From positions 52,151,501 through 52,215,500 of the forward strand of contig NC_057355.1 in the NCBI RefSeq assembly GCF_016509475.1: 64,000 bases of DNA, read 5' to 3'. The DNA comes from Prionailurus bengalensis. Taxonomy: Eukaryota; Chordata; Mammalia; Carnivora; Felidae. The position numbers and the translations under genes are program-made. Positions 1-13,500 of this stretch are shown here, in pieces. The notes beneath the pieces were generated by a model, which was not told the origin of the DNA, ran no database searches, and worked only from the letters and a program-made list of their open reading frames with translations. Positions within the stretch are counted from its first letter, which is position 1; each line of letters opens with the position of its first letter.

Positions 1-249
1 TTGGCCAGAAATAGGTACCGCAAGGTGAGGCATTATTTCCAACTTTGTTTATTCATTCCATGAACATTAATCAAATTCTACGTCTGTATAGAATACCACG
101 GGGGTTCCTGTGGGCATAGAAACTGAAGGGAGACAACCAACAATTGAAATATATTTTTAAATATTAAATAAGTACATATATTTATTAACAGGATAGTGGA
201 TAAATTACCTCCTTTTCCCCCTTTTATCTTTGTAATTTGAAAAAAAAGT

Positions 250-728
250 GTATTAGTTTCCTATGGCTGCTGTAATAAATCACCAACAACTTGGTGTCTT
301 ACAAAAACAGGAATTTATTCTCTCAGAGTTCTGAGGCCAAAAGTCTAAAATTAGTATCAATGGACCAAAAACCAAGATGTCAGCCGCGCTGTACTCTCTC
401 CAGAAGCTCTAGGAGAGAATCTGTCTCTTGCCTCTTCCAGCTTTTGCCAAGTGGCTGCTGGTGTCCCTTGTGTTTGTGACTATGTCACTAAAGCCTCTGC
501 CTCCATCTGCACATCATCTTCTCCTCTGTGTGTCTAACTTTGCTTCTTTTGTCTGTCTCTTATGAGAATGCTTATGATGGATTTGAGGCCCACCCAGATA
601 ATCTACAATAATCCCCCTACCTCAAGATCCTTAATTTAACCACCTCTGCAAAGACCCTTTTCCCAAATAAGGTAACATTTTCAGATTTCCAGGGATGAGG
701 ATCTGAGGTCCTTAGGGGCCTTTTTTCA
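250..728 (+). repeat. Old mammalian interspersed repeat, family not named
   Basis: Starts tattagtttcctatggctgc and continues through the familiar pattern of tissue-wide mammalian repeats (ggaatttattctctcagagt ... gcccacccagataatc ... cctttttcccaaataaggt). Diverged, so ancient. It resembles the start of the element at 16727. I recognise the pattern but cannot assign a family with certainty. Confidence 0.6.
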
Positions 729-3140
729 GCCAATTATGATGAGCTGTGAATAGGTAGAATATATGATAGATGGGCATAAGATAGTTCCAAGAATGAAACA
801 ACCTTAGAAGAATTTAACATGGTGAAAAGAAAATAAATTACATTAATGTGGTTACAGTTGTATTGATTAGAATATGATGCTTGAGACATTTTTGACAAAT
901 AATCTTTATAGCTGGCAATAATCAACATGACTATACATAATGGATCACCTGATTAATCTTAATCATCACGTCTGACAGTATATGATTTTTATCTCTTATT
1001 TTGGCAAGGCTTTGAGTCTGTCCTTTAGGATATACTCTACATAAGACAAATACAGTCTGTATTTTAGAGCTCTGTGGTCATCATCGTTAGAAGGAGCATC
1101 AGTAGGGTAATTTGAGAGACATGTCTCTGGTCACAGACAATGCGTGAGCATGACCTAGGTCCTATTTATGTGTTTATATTTCTTATTTTGAAATAATTTT
1201 AAAGAATAAGGAAAAATGAAAGTTGATGAGACTTGAATGAGCATATTCTATAGCTCTGTTTTAAAGAAAATTTGAAGACAGCTACTCTAGGTCTCTCTCT
1301 CTACCCACACCTTCTGGTGCTCTTTCTCTACAAGCATGAGCTTTCAGGGAGGGAATAGCCTTGTTAATCTTGACCTTTTTGATACAACAAACTGGTTACC
1401 CCACTCCCTGCCTCGCACTCCCCCACCATTTGCCTCAGGAACATCTGAACCGGGTTGTGGGGCCATTGGTTTAGCAGAGGCAGGCTCTGGCCAATTCAGC
1501 TCCCACTGTGACTAGATGTGGCAGGGGTTGCAAGTTAGAGGCTAACTCACATTTAGGCCAGTAGCACCCCATTAGTGCTTCCTCTAGCTGTGTTCAAGTC
1601 CAAGCTTCCCCTTCATGGGATTTGGGGATCTTAAAGGGAGAGCAGGTGTTATTTAATTTTTCTGACTCACTGATGGACCTGAGATTGAGAGTGGAAGCTC
1701 TCTATTTACTGTTTCCATTTGACTAAATTTCAGAAATGGACCAATGTCTGAAGTAACGTGGAGAGAAGGAAATGGAATAGGAAAATGGCATTAATAGCTT
1801 TGCCACTGTGTGCTTCTGAGTTTTAAATCTGAAAGCCTTCAGTTTCCATCACTGAGTCTAACCCAGTTGGTCACTAGTCATCCGGATGAGATTAGGGGCT
1901 CCCTCAGGATTTTGATGTTCTGTGAGAGCTCAGTATGCTGGCTTCACTGCAATGTGAATCACGGCGACTGTACTTAGTGGAACCTGCAGGCTGCCTTAGC
2001 ATTAGGAGAGCAGCCAGAAAGGGCGGCCTTCAATTGCCAGAGGGACTAGTAAGATCTCCTAAACACCTATGATTTTTTGTATTTGGTCATTTAAAACTTA
2101 ACAACTTATTTCTTAAATGTATTCTTTAGAATGTTACCTTTTTTTCATTGTTAAATAACCTAAAAAGAGAAGCTATTTTTTTAATGATTTTATTAAGGTA
2201 CTCTCTCTTTTTGAATAGTTTCAGAGATTTTTACATATAAAAAGTTTCACAAGAGATACATTATGTCCATTTGTAATAATTGCTAATAAATACTTAATTA
2301 GGTGTGTACATTTAAACATCATCTATATCACATAAGAGTTATCTCATTAAACCTCAAGGTCCTTGGAAGGACCTCAAGGTTTTGCTAGTTTAACCTGTCT
2401 TAAAATTCAAGAATTTTTTCCCTATCATTTCTGGAAATTGTTTATAAACTCCCTACTTGATGGTTGTTATTGACAAATTCATTTCATAAGGCAACTTTTT
2501 GTTATAAGTTGTTTGTAAATTTAGGGTAATATAATTTTTTTTAGACAATATGGTATAAAATCAAAATTAAGATTAGTTTACTTCACTTCAACTTTTACTT
2601 TTCTTTTGAAGCTTCTCCCTACTATCTTTGCATTTCCTAAGTGGATTCCAGCTACATTTGAAATAGCAATGGGAGATCCTCATTCAAATGGTATTCCTCA
2701 AATATGGCAAACAAGGGTGTTATTTTTTTGTTTCTGGGGGATAAAGTCAATAAATCAGTAACAAACTTTGCAGTGCCCCTAGCGTTGGCTTCTGTAGTCA
2801 GCTTGCAGGTCATGCCTCATGTTTTCAAGCATCGACCTAGTGAATGGTCATATGGTATCAGCAGTAAGGGTGTGTGTGGGGGGGGGGGGCGGGGGAGGGT
2901 CAGTGTTTTATTTTAATACTACAGGGTTCTCTTCTTTTTATAGGGATCACCTATTGCTAACAGAAGTCATATACCAATAAGAAACCTAATATGGTTTTTT
3001 CTTTGTTTTCAGAATTGTTTTCCTTTTAGTATACACATATACAGCATCTATGTGTATCCTCTGCTTATCATCATTATCATCATATGTATACATATAACAT
3101 ATGAACATAACACAGACTTTTATATGATTCTCAAATCACC

Positions 3141-3344
3141 TTTCATTTTATTTATTTTGAGGGAAAGAGAGAGCGGGAGAGCACATGTGCACACGAGCAA
3201 GGAAGGGGCAAAGAGAGAGGGAAAGAAAGAATCCCAAGCAGCCTGTGCACTGTCAGTGTGAAGCCCAATGCAGGCCTTGATCCCACCAACTGTGAGATGA
3301 TTACCTGAGCTGAAAAAGTCTGACACTTTAGCACCTGGCGCCCC
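3141..3344 (-). mobile_element. Carnivore tRNA-derived SINE, antisense, diverged
   Basis: T-rich left end, gagagagcgggagag body, acctgagctgaaaaagtc and terminal gcacctggcgcccc are the reverse complement of the felid SINE head. It lies 194 bases before the IQ5-6 exon and in the same orientation as the SINE after that exon. Confidence 0.85.
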
Positions 3345-3538
3345 TGAGTCTACTTTTTAAATCTCCTTTTAAAATAATTTTGTGCCTCCGTATATTTGTG
3401 CTATGTACAATCCATATAGCACATTGTTGGTTCAAATTTTGTATCTTTTCCTTTAGATAGTTTATGGATTCCATATAATGTTGAACCTTGAGTCCAGTCC
3501 AGGGTCTGACATTACCTGTACTTACCTCTTCTGTGCAG

Positions 3539-3778
3539 ATGCTCCGTGAGCACAAAGCAGTTATCATTCAGAAGTGGGTCCGGGGCTGGCTGGCTCGTAC
3601 CTACTACAGGAGGAGTATGCATGCCATCATCTATCTTCAGTGCTGCTTCCGGCGGATGATGGCCAAGCGTGAGCTAAAGAAGCTCAAGATCGAGGCCCGC
3701 TCTGTGGAGCGCTATAAGAAGCTCCACATCGGCATGGAAAACAAGATAATGCAGCTGCAGCGCAAAGTTGATGAGCAG
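3539..3778 (+). CDS. MYO5A: MYO5A exon: IQ motifs 5 and 6, start of coiled coil
   Basis: Eighty codons, phase 0 at both ends (acceptor ...ctgtgcag, donor CAG|gtgtgt). Residues 9-22 form IQ5 ([12 protein letters not shown]) and residues about 30-45 form IQ6 ([17 protein letters not shown]); these bind calmodulin and are the end of the lever arm. The rest ([20 protein letters not shown]) enters the proximal coiled coil that dimerises the heavy chains. Residue 12 of the exon is Trp (TGG); I recall Arg here in human and mouse. The donor is duplicated by an adjacent SINE insertion. Confidence 0.97.
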
Positions 3779-6700
3779 GTGTGTTTTATTATTTAAAAAA
3801 AATTATTTTTCTTAATGTTTATTTTTTTTCTGAGCGAGAAAGACAGACCCTGAGCGGGGAGGGGCAGAGAGAGAGGGAGACACAGAATCCAAAGCAGGAT
3901 CCAAGCTCTGAGCTGTCAGCACAGATCCCACTGCAGGGCTTGAACTCACAAACCATGAGATCATGACCCGAGCCGAAGTTGGATGCTCACCTGATTAAGC
4001 CACCCAGGTACCCAACCAGGTGTGTTTTAAACAGGAGCCCTGAGAGTGGGGCATGCTTGAAGAACTCCACTGGGATTATTTTCAGCAGTATCTCCCCTTA
4101 TTTTACTTTTCAGTCGCAGCAAAAAGGTAAAATAATAATGACAGTAAGGAGTACGGAAATAGTAACAAGCTTATAGGTAAGATTATGATTGCAAGGACTA
4201 AGGGAGGAAATTTACAGCCAGACCTTAATGCCCAAGAGTCATATTATACTTTATACTTTCTAAATCTCTTTTGTCATTATCATTCATTTGCATAAAGTAT
4301 AATGTTCCTTTTACAGATGAGTCGTTTAGCATTGAGATGGCAAAAGAAGCAGGAAGACGTCTGTGCTTTGGGGGAGCTTACAGTCTATTTGCAGAGATAA
4401 AATTTGATTTCCTAGAGATAGTTACTAAGTAATATTTTAGCACACGCAAATGATACAATGGTAATTGGTAATATATAAATACTGAGGACAGCAAAAACAA
4501 AAAAAAAAAAACAAAAAAAAAAAAAACAACAAACCAAAAAAACACACAAAAACCCAAAAAACAGAATAAAGCAGGATCTATCAGGAAGGTTTTCTGAGTG
4601 GGAGGAGTTTTAAGGTAACAAAACGATTTGTAAGTAACTTGCAATTTTGTGGCCATTTTATCATTTTTAAGAATCACTTGGGAGCATATGGCTTTTATAG
4701 AATATGGATTTATTTTCCAAAGCAAGTATAGATGTTTCTATTTCTGGCTTAAGAATAGGAAATTAAGAATTTACTGTGGTACTTACCTTGTGACTGTGAG
4801 AAAATCACATCCATGCTACAGAATTAACTGTGCCTAATCTTCTTTTTGTATCCCTAAGAATAGGCCTTAATTGTAAAGGTTGCGGTTAGATACTCTATTG
4901 TTGCTGTGATGATACAGCATGAATATGATCAATAAATAAGGTTATCTCAAAATACATTTGATGATACATATGTTTACTTAGTTACTTATGTATATGTTTA
5001 AAAGAACAAAGACTACAAATGCCTCATGGAGAAACTGACCAATCTGGAAGGAACATACACCTCTGAGACTGAGAAACTACGAAGTGACTTGGAGCGTCTT
5101 CAACTAAGTGAGGAGGAAGCTAAGATTGCTACTGGACGGGTCCTCAGTCTGCAGGAAGAAATTGCCAAGCTCCGGAAAGACCTGGAACAAACTCAGTCGG
5201 AGAAGAAATCCATTGAGGAGCGTGCAGATAGGTACAAACAGGAAACTGAGCAGGTAGGATCTAGTTATCATATCCCCATCTACTCCTTTCACCAAGGAAA
5301 TGTGCTGTCATCATGACCTGGCCCATGTGGCTCAGTGTTGGTTTCAACTGAAGGTGAAATACAAATGTCAGTTTGCTTCCTGTTCCTTATTAGTATTTTC
5401 CAAGCATTTCTCCCACATGATGCGTCTTTTAGTAGAATCTTTTGACTCTAGTAAGATTAGAGGCAAAGAAGAGAATTAAAGGCCACGTACCTACTCTCAC
5501 TCTTACTTTAAATACATAGGTCTGGATGAAGTGTAGACTCCTTTTTCTTCAAAAGAGTTAACATGATTAAGAAACCAATCAAACCGTGAAATGTCACTAG
5601 CTGATAGTAGAGATCTTTATGGAAACCCACATCAAGGCTGTGTTAGAAGTCTGAGAGAGAGAAATCCAAATGTGTGCACCCTGAGGGTAGCCAGGAGCTG
5701 CTGTGCAGATAGAACAATAACAAGAATGCCTGCATATTGGTGCTTCTACATTACACACATTTATATTAACTTCTATCAGAATTTTATTAAATACGGAAAA
5801 CATTAAGGTTCTCAGTGATACAATGTATTGTTTAAACAAAAGTACCTCAACATAAAGCTTACTTGAAAAAAGTGATAGATTTTCATAAGTTCCACTAGTA
5901 TTACCATTTTTAAGTGAAAACAGATTTGACTGTTGGCTGTAACTACTGGCAAAACTCCCAGTTTCCTATGCTTTTTCTGTATTGACTTCTGAATATTAAT
6001 ACAGCCTATGCAGTAAAAACCTTGGAAAGAGCTACGATGCAATTCAGATAGGATAGTGTACAATCTTTCCATGGTGTTCAGGGTCTTAATAAAATACTTC
6101 CTCCTCTGTCTCTAGCAGATCTGAGTTCTGTGTACAGAAACAACAATGCCTTTAAAACACGTTATTTTGACATGATAAACTTACTCTATCAGAATTCAGA
6201 TATGCATTGAAAGGGATATTCTTGAAGCCTAAGAGCTCCTTTTCTTTTCCTGAGCCCACAGAAGCTTTTCAGATTCCTCTGAGTCCATAGGGTATTTAGG
6301 CTTGGTAGGAGTATTCTCTTTTCCTCTTCAAAGTTAAGTTCATACCTTTCTAGTCTGAAAGAATAGCACACATGAACAGATTGAGATTTTTCCTTTCTTT
6401 TTATTTCATTATCTTCTGCTTTCCCCAGAGAGAGCTATAGGCACTAACATAAATTCTTAAAAAAATTTTTTTTAATGTTTATTTTATTTATTTTATTTTT
6501 TTTGAAAGAGAGAGAGAGACAGACAGAATGTGAGCAAGGAAGGGGCAGAGAGATACACACATCCAAAGCAGGCTCCAGGCTCTGAGGTGTCAGCACAGAG
6601 CCTGACACAGGGCTTGAACTCACATGCTGTGAGATCATGACCTGAGCCGAAGTCCAATGCTTAACTGACTGGGCCACCCACGTGTCCCAGTAGGCACTAC

Positions 6701-7494
6701 CATTAATTCTTTTGAGTAGAGTGTAGCGATCGAGAAGAATGAAAAAATTCCACTGTGACAGCCAGCTTTGTGGTCAGAAAAGCTACATTCCCAGCCAGGC
6801 TGATCAAGGAGCTTAGAAGGTACACTAGACCTGTGGTTTGTACCCAGGAGTGTGTATCAGAATGTCCTGGAGAGTTTTTAGAAAGATGCCTGGCCAAGCT
6901 CTAGGGGTGTGGGCTAGGCACGTGTATTTCAAAGAAGCAGCACAGTTTACTGGTTGCACACCGCTGACAGAGCAACTTCTTTCACAAGCACATAGGGAAC
7001 TCTCGCCTTTCTACTGAGAGCAGCTATTAAGGCCATATCAGTATGGAGGGAAGAGATTGAGCCATCAGAAGGAATACCTTCTGGACTGACTTCTGCTCTG
7101 GCACAGTATTCCTGTCTAACCTCCCTGGTCTTTAAGGATTATCAGTCACAGAGCCCTCTTTCTCTGTCTCTGAACTCCGGATAGTTTTCTCTTTATTATT
7201 AAAGCTATTGCTTTAACATATGACTCTTGATTTCAGGGTCATGGGTTTGAGCCCCACATTGGGCATAGAGCTTACTTTAAGAATGAATGAATGAATGAAG
7301 CTATCGCTTTAAGAGTTCCTTAAATTTATGCTTAGAGAAAGAAATTCAAATTTCACTCATCACAAACACATATTTATTTCAACGATGAACTGAGTAAATT
7401 ATAGACTTTGCACAGTTAACCTTTGGCTTTGATTTTTGCTTCCTGGGAATCCTTATCCAACTGGGAACTAGAAAGTGAAAGGTCAATGTGTTTT

Positions 7495-7546
<52 letters not shown>

Positions 7547-10500
7547 TCAAAATATACATATACGTAACATAAAATTTACCATTTTAACGATTTTTAAGTG
7601 TGCAGTTTTGTGGCATTAAATACTTTCACACTGTTGTAAGGCCAATGCTTAAACATGGAATAAAAGGACCAGTTTGCAACCTTGTAAAACTCTTAAAAGG
7701 AGATGAAAGGGAAATTCTCTTTCTCAAGACAGACAGCAGGGAGCTTCAGAAGGAATTCAGTGAATTCCAGAACCAAAATGCCCTTCATATCTTTCTGAAC
7801 CTTCTTAATCTCTCTTAATACCTGAATCACGAGTACACATAAGTTTTGTGTTAGGCTGTTGAGGTGAGAAGGCATTATCATTCCTTCAAGAGCAAATACT
7901 TACTAGGTGTCAGGCAGTTGCTAAATGCTCAAGGTACAAAGTAAAATAACAGCAGTTATCTCCATCCTCCAGGAATTTCTAGTCTATTGGGGAAGGAGAA
8001 GTAAATCATTTATAAGGGCTGTAACAAGGGACATACAGGGTCCTGTAGGAGAGACACCCAATTGGAGGGAGTTTCCAGGAAGGCTGTCTGGAGTAATTCT
8101 TGAGCCAAGTTTGAAAGAAGACTAGATAGAACTAGGCACAGAAATGGGGCACAGAGATGTGGAAGTAAGGAGGGACTGCTGTGTGGTCTTTATATTCGGT
8201 ACTGGGTGTCCTCTGTCTACTGCAGCCACCTGAGTTTATTGTTTTATTTTATAGCTGGTATCAAATCTGAAGGAAGAAAATACTTTACTGAAGCAGGAAA
8301 AAGAGGCCCTCAATCATCTTATCGTGGAGCAGGCTAAGGAGATGACAGGTAAGGCTTGCGTGGCCATAACCTACAGTGCTTCAGCCAACCTCAGACCAAC
8401 GTTTTCTAAGTTACAACTTTGCTTAGAGCTTAAATGTTTTAAAAAGTTGAGATTGTCATCCCTCAACTCAGGAAGTTCCAAGAGGCAAGCACAGTAAGTA
8501 TTTTGTTTGATTTAGTTGGTGAACTCGTAAATCTCATCTTTCTATGTACGAATGTGAATTCATGTACAGTCACTATCATCTGCAATTAAAAAAAATGAAT
8601 TGTTCTGCATTTATGATGTTACTTATGACTCATAGGATTCTATTGAATTAGGAAGAAATCGTGAGCTAATACGTATGCATGTCTATTTACTTATTTTTTG
8701 CTAAACCAATAGATATTATTCTCCCAAGATAAATTACCTTTTTTCCACCAAAAAAGAAAAAAAAAAAGCAACTCTAATTTTTTGAATAGAAAACTAACTA
8801 GATGTGGACATTTACTCCATTTTCCATTTGTATGATAGATAAGAATTATGATAATTTACAAGTAGTCCACATGTAAGTAAACATGGGCTAAGAAGATGTA
8901 GATCTAAGCTATAGTAATTGGTGGTGGAGACAGGGAGAAATAAATGGATTGGAGCAAAGATACAGTATATGAAAGAATCACCAGAACATTATCCTTTTTG
9001 ATGTGGTATTCAAAAAAGGGATAAAAATTTTCTAAAGTTTTGACATGAGCTATTTCAACAATAATGGTGTGTTATTACTAATGAGTAAAATAAGGGGGAA
9101 AATACTTGTTTATGAATAAAATTAATGAGATCAGTTGTTAGAATGTTAAATTTTGGATGTCAGCTGGGGCCTCTATATAGAGATGTCCTAAAAACAAATT
9201 GAGATTAAAGATTAGAGACAGAAAGAAATAGGCCTTAATGTACCATTAAAGCTATGATGGTAAGAGAGCCCTCTGTGCCTTTTCCCCTACCACCTCCTCC
9301 CTACTAAAGGGACTAATGTAAAGAAAAGAGAAGAAATCTGAAATTAAGCTTTATAGGATGTCCACAGGTAAAGGATAAGGTAAAGAAAAGAAACCAGAAA
9401 GGAAAATTGATAGGAGAGATTGAAACGGTCACTGAAGACATGGAAAGAAGGCTATTAGGATGCAGAATGTAATGGAAAGATCCAGAATGATGAGAATACT
9501 TCTGGGAAATTGTAAAATGTTACTTGAAATTGGATGAGAAGAACAAAGAAATAACATTGGATTTGCCTAGGGAAAATTTCTTGGTAGCCTCAGGCAGCTT
9601 CTGCAAACTGGTAAGAACAAGACAATTTATAGAATGCCATAGGGAGAAGAGATTCTTTCACTCATTCATTTACACATTAGTAGAGTCCTACCTTAGGGAA
9701 GCACTGTAGTGGGCACCAGGGAAGCAGTAGAAACAAGGCACTTGCGGCCCTTGCCCTTATGATAGAGCTGATGGGGAAAGAAATGGTGAAGCCATCGAAG
9801 CAAGCAGGGCAGATTAAGGTCTAGTCACAAAGCATGAAGATAAAGTGGGCCATATAAATATTAGGAAGCTTAATACATTTATAAATGTGACTGGTTGACT
9901 CAGTGAGTTAAAACATACAGCTGAGATCTGTGGCTTTTTTACTTTGCTTTATTTATAGTCAGGGGCTCGTCTCCAGTCTCCAGATGACATCCCAGGCAAA
10001 TGCAAGCTGCTGGCAACAAAGTGAGCAGAATGGGGTGGTAAACGGAAAGTTCAGGGTGCCCCCCGCAGCACACAGGAGAAGTAACCACACACATGACCAG
10101 ACATGGGGATCTTATCTGGTTAGAATTGGGAGAGTAATAGGACTGGGGGCGGTTCAGCATGCTGGAAAACGTAAGATCTCAGCCTGGGGACTGAGGTGAG
10201 CAGAGAGTTGACTGTAGCAAAGGATAGCTGTGTTCCTTGAGAGTTTGCCACTCCCTCAGAGATCTGAGAACTATCTCTGACTTTTTGACAGAGTACACTA
10301 ATTGGGACAAAAGAATTTTGTGATAGCCTGAAACAGAATATTGGAATAAAAAATAAATACAGTACTTTAGTTACTAGACAATGACTAGTAGAAGTTTATC
10401 AAGGATGTGCCATAACCAGTGAATGAAGTAGTGGCATTGAATCCATAGTATATGGAAGAACTCAGTAGATGATTGTTGTTATTAACAAACAATTTCATTT

Positions 10501-13500
10501 TTTTTGTCATGGTATTTTCTCTTTCCCTACATTCAATAAGATACTCTTCATAGATCATGGTGGTAAAAAAAATTCTTTGCAGAGAAGCTGGGAGTCAGTG
10601 TAAATGTTTGTACTCTTGACTTTTGTAGAGCCATCTTTATTATGCTTTTCTCTCTTCTTTCTTTCAGAGACTATGGAGAAGAAGTTAGTAGAAGAAACAA
10701 AACAACTGGAACTCGATCTTAATGATGAAAGGCTGAGATATCAGAACCTTCTGAATGAGTTCAGTCGCTTAGAAGAACGATATGATGACCTCAAGGAAGA
10801 GATGACTCTGATGGTAGTGAGTCAAACACTTGATTTTTTTTTTTTAATGAAAAAATTTAAGCACTTATAAAGGCAGATAGAATAGTGGAATGAATCCCCG
10901 TGTACTTCATGTACTTATTACCCAATTCCAAAATGGCCGACACACTTCTACCCCGACTCTATCCCTCCTTCCCACCCTATCCAGTGGATTGAGTTGTTGT
11001 AGAGAAGATCCCACAAATCATATAACTTTATTCATAAATACTTTGCAAAGTCAAACATTTTAAAGACTGGACTGTAGGTTAGTATAAAGTCATATAGCTC
11101 GACTTCATTTTATGTATTGGATGACTTCATGTAAAATTTGCATGTAAAGCAAATATTTATATAACTGAGTATTTCCTTCACTAGTTTTTGTTACAGTTTC
11201 AAAGATATATTCCTACAAAAGGAAAGTTCAGCCTCTATTTGTAACAAATTATTTCATCTATTTCAAGAACTCTTCTGCATCTACCAATGTATCTTTTATA
11301 CTTTTAATAGTTTCTCACAGCCTCTTACTTCTACTTATCTTGCTGTCAGGAAACAAAGAGTTCCCTAGCTCTCTTGTTCCCTGTAGGTGCCAGCCTTGAA
11401 GGTAACCTGATGGTACCCGTGGCTAGAAATGCTCTGAAATATGTCTTATAGAAAACAAGGTAATCAGATATCTGTGGCAGAGAATGTTTGCTTCAAATTT
11501 TGCCTTTATCTGTACCCTTTGACAATGTTTTTTAAATATGACATTTAAAAAGGGAAAATAAAGGAGATTATGTAACATACAAAAAAAAAATGAAATAAAT
11601 GTATCACCTTGAAGATGAGAAAATCTAGTCTCAAAGAGGTTAAAAAGCTAATTTGAATGCCAGTTGGACAGTTATTTCAAACCTTGCTACTCTATCCTGA
11701 TTTGAACGTGGCAAAGAGAAAGTATAAGAGTAGGTCACCATTATCCTTATCATTGACAAATCAAAAGGAGCCTCATTAAATCTTGTCTTCCGTGCTCTCC
11801 CTGCTGCAATCTTCCTCCTTTACATTCTCCCATCTTTAGCTTTCCCTAGAGTCCTTTTCCTCTGTCTTTGAGTATCATGTTCCCCAGAATTCCATTCTTG
11901 GGTGTATTTTTATCCTATTTTCTAGATAACTATGCCAGCGTTTATGGTTAATTTATGCTTTGGTTAGCACTAAGCTTTGTGTCCCATGAGGTGCTTCTGA
12001 AGACACTAGTTACTTGAGATGTTAAGAAGTGGCATTGGGAAAAGAAATGATTGAGGTCAAATAAGTGTGAGAACCACATTTATCTCTGTTGAAAGAGAGA
12101 TACACAAATTTTTTTCTCCCTCAGAATTTCTGGGATTCTTTAATACTGCATGTCGTGTGAACCTCAGAAAATAAAATGAGACAAGCATGTGCCACGTGTA
12201 CATCACTTTCTGAGCACATTCCTGGAAATGTCTAAAAAAAGACCCTCCAGTAATGGCCATCCTCCAGCAACTTAGCAGGGCTATTCCTTCCTGCTGAGCA
12301 AGTCTCTGCCTGCTACCCATTCTGTTCCCAGAAGTGCTGTGGAAAAGGGAAGATGTAATCAAGTTCCAGGGACAGTTTAGCTGCTTAATTTCTTATTTCT
12401 CAGCTTATAACCCTCTCTTTTGTATGCCAATGACTCATTGTCCTTCCTTTTGGGTAACAAAATGGTCAGAAGGAGGGAAGAGGAAAATAGCAGAGGAAGG
12501 AAGATGAGAATCTACTTGCTTCCTACTCAGCTCTTCATTAGGTCCCCTTTCCTAGTTCCAGACATAGTGAAGATTGCAGTCTTGGTAGAAAATATTTGCC
12601 AAGAATTGCAGAGAATTAAAAAATGGACTTTATAATTTAGGAATAAATAAATAATAGCAATATCTTATTTTAATGTTTAGGTAGGGACTTCGCAACTAAC
12701 AGATGGGTACTTGGCTAATCTATCATTGACACTGTTCTGCAGATGCAGCTCTCACTGCCATAATGCTTAGGAAGCATTTATGGTAAATAGACTCCTCAAA
12801 TGGATGGCAGGAAACTTTAGGGAGGGGGAATTGAAAGACTGCTTCAGCGCTTCTGGTAACCTGTGATACATGGGCCAAAGTTAATGGCACTGATTACCAG
12901 TGATTACTAGATTTGTTGGCCCTGGTACCAAGAAGTGTTGTCGGATTTTTCTCCAGGAACATTCAGTTGTAGAGCAGAAGGAAGAAAATACTAAATCCAG
13001 GGCCAAGGAAATTCAAGCAGACAGTGAAAGGATAATGAGGCAATGGAATACAGGCTTGTGAAGTGTTTAAAGATAAATTCATTCCAAGTAAGGAGGGAGT
13101 CCTGCGTGTCAACAGTGGGGTCGTTAATCTTGACGAAGGGAGTAAGACAGGTCCAAGAAAAGAAGGAATTATTGGAGAAATGACAGATAAGAGGAGGCAT
13201 GAGATGCAGATCTTGAAGGAGCACTTGATGATCAAGTAGTATGTTTGTCCTTGTAATTGAATAGCATATGGACTAAAAACTTGGGGAACAAAAGGCAATG
13301 CATGAGAGAGTTGTTGCATTACTTCAGAGTCCTAACAATTATGGCAACATCAGTTAACATTAATTGAATCCTTGTTACGTGCCAAAAACCATGCTCTTTA
13401 CTTGTGCTATCTTATTTAATCCTCACATAAACCCTCTTAGGTAGATAATATTATTATGTACCTTTTTCTGATAATGAAGGTGAGGCCTGGAGAAGTAAGG

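Larger units (their letters stand above)
1..3538 (+). other. MYO5A: MYO5A intron (partial) upstream of the IQ5-6 exon
   Basis: AT-rich intron without recognisable exons; the preceding exon is outside the window. Holds an old interspersed repeat (250-728), a G-run (2868-2899) and a SINE (3141-3344). Nothing identified in 729-2867. Confidence 0.85.
5254..8254 (+). other. MYO5A: MYO5A intron
   Basis: Holds a SINE (6459-6690), a MER5-like relic (6825-6975), a truncated older SINE (7217-7297), a TG microsatellite, a short old L1-type fragment (7545-7640) and an L2-type relic (7885-8170). Nothing identified in 5254-6437. Confidence 0.85.

Noticed and set aside
4378..4725. Minus-strand Phe-rich, membrane-like 115-residue frame
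   Set aside because: The hydrophobic run is only the reverse of the A-rich tract at 4493-4562.
7501..7543. Tandem repeats as a possible CRISPR-like array
   Set aside because: Simple dinucleotide repeat with no spacers, in mammalian DNA.
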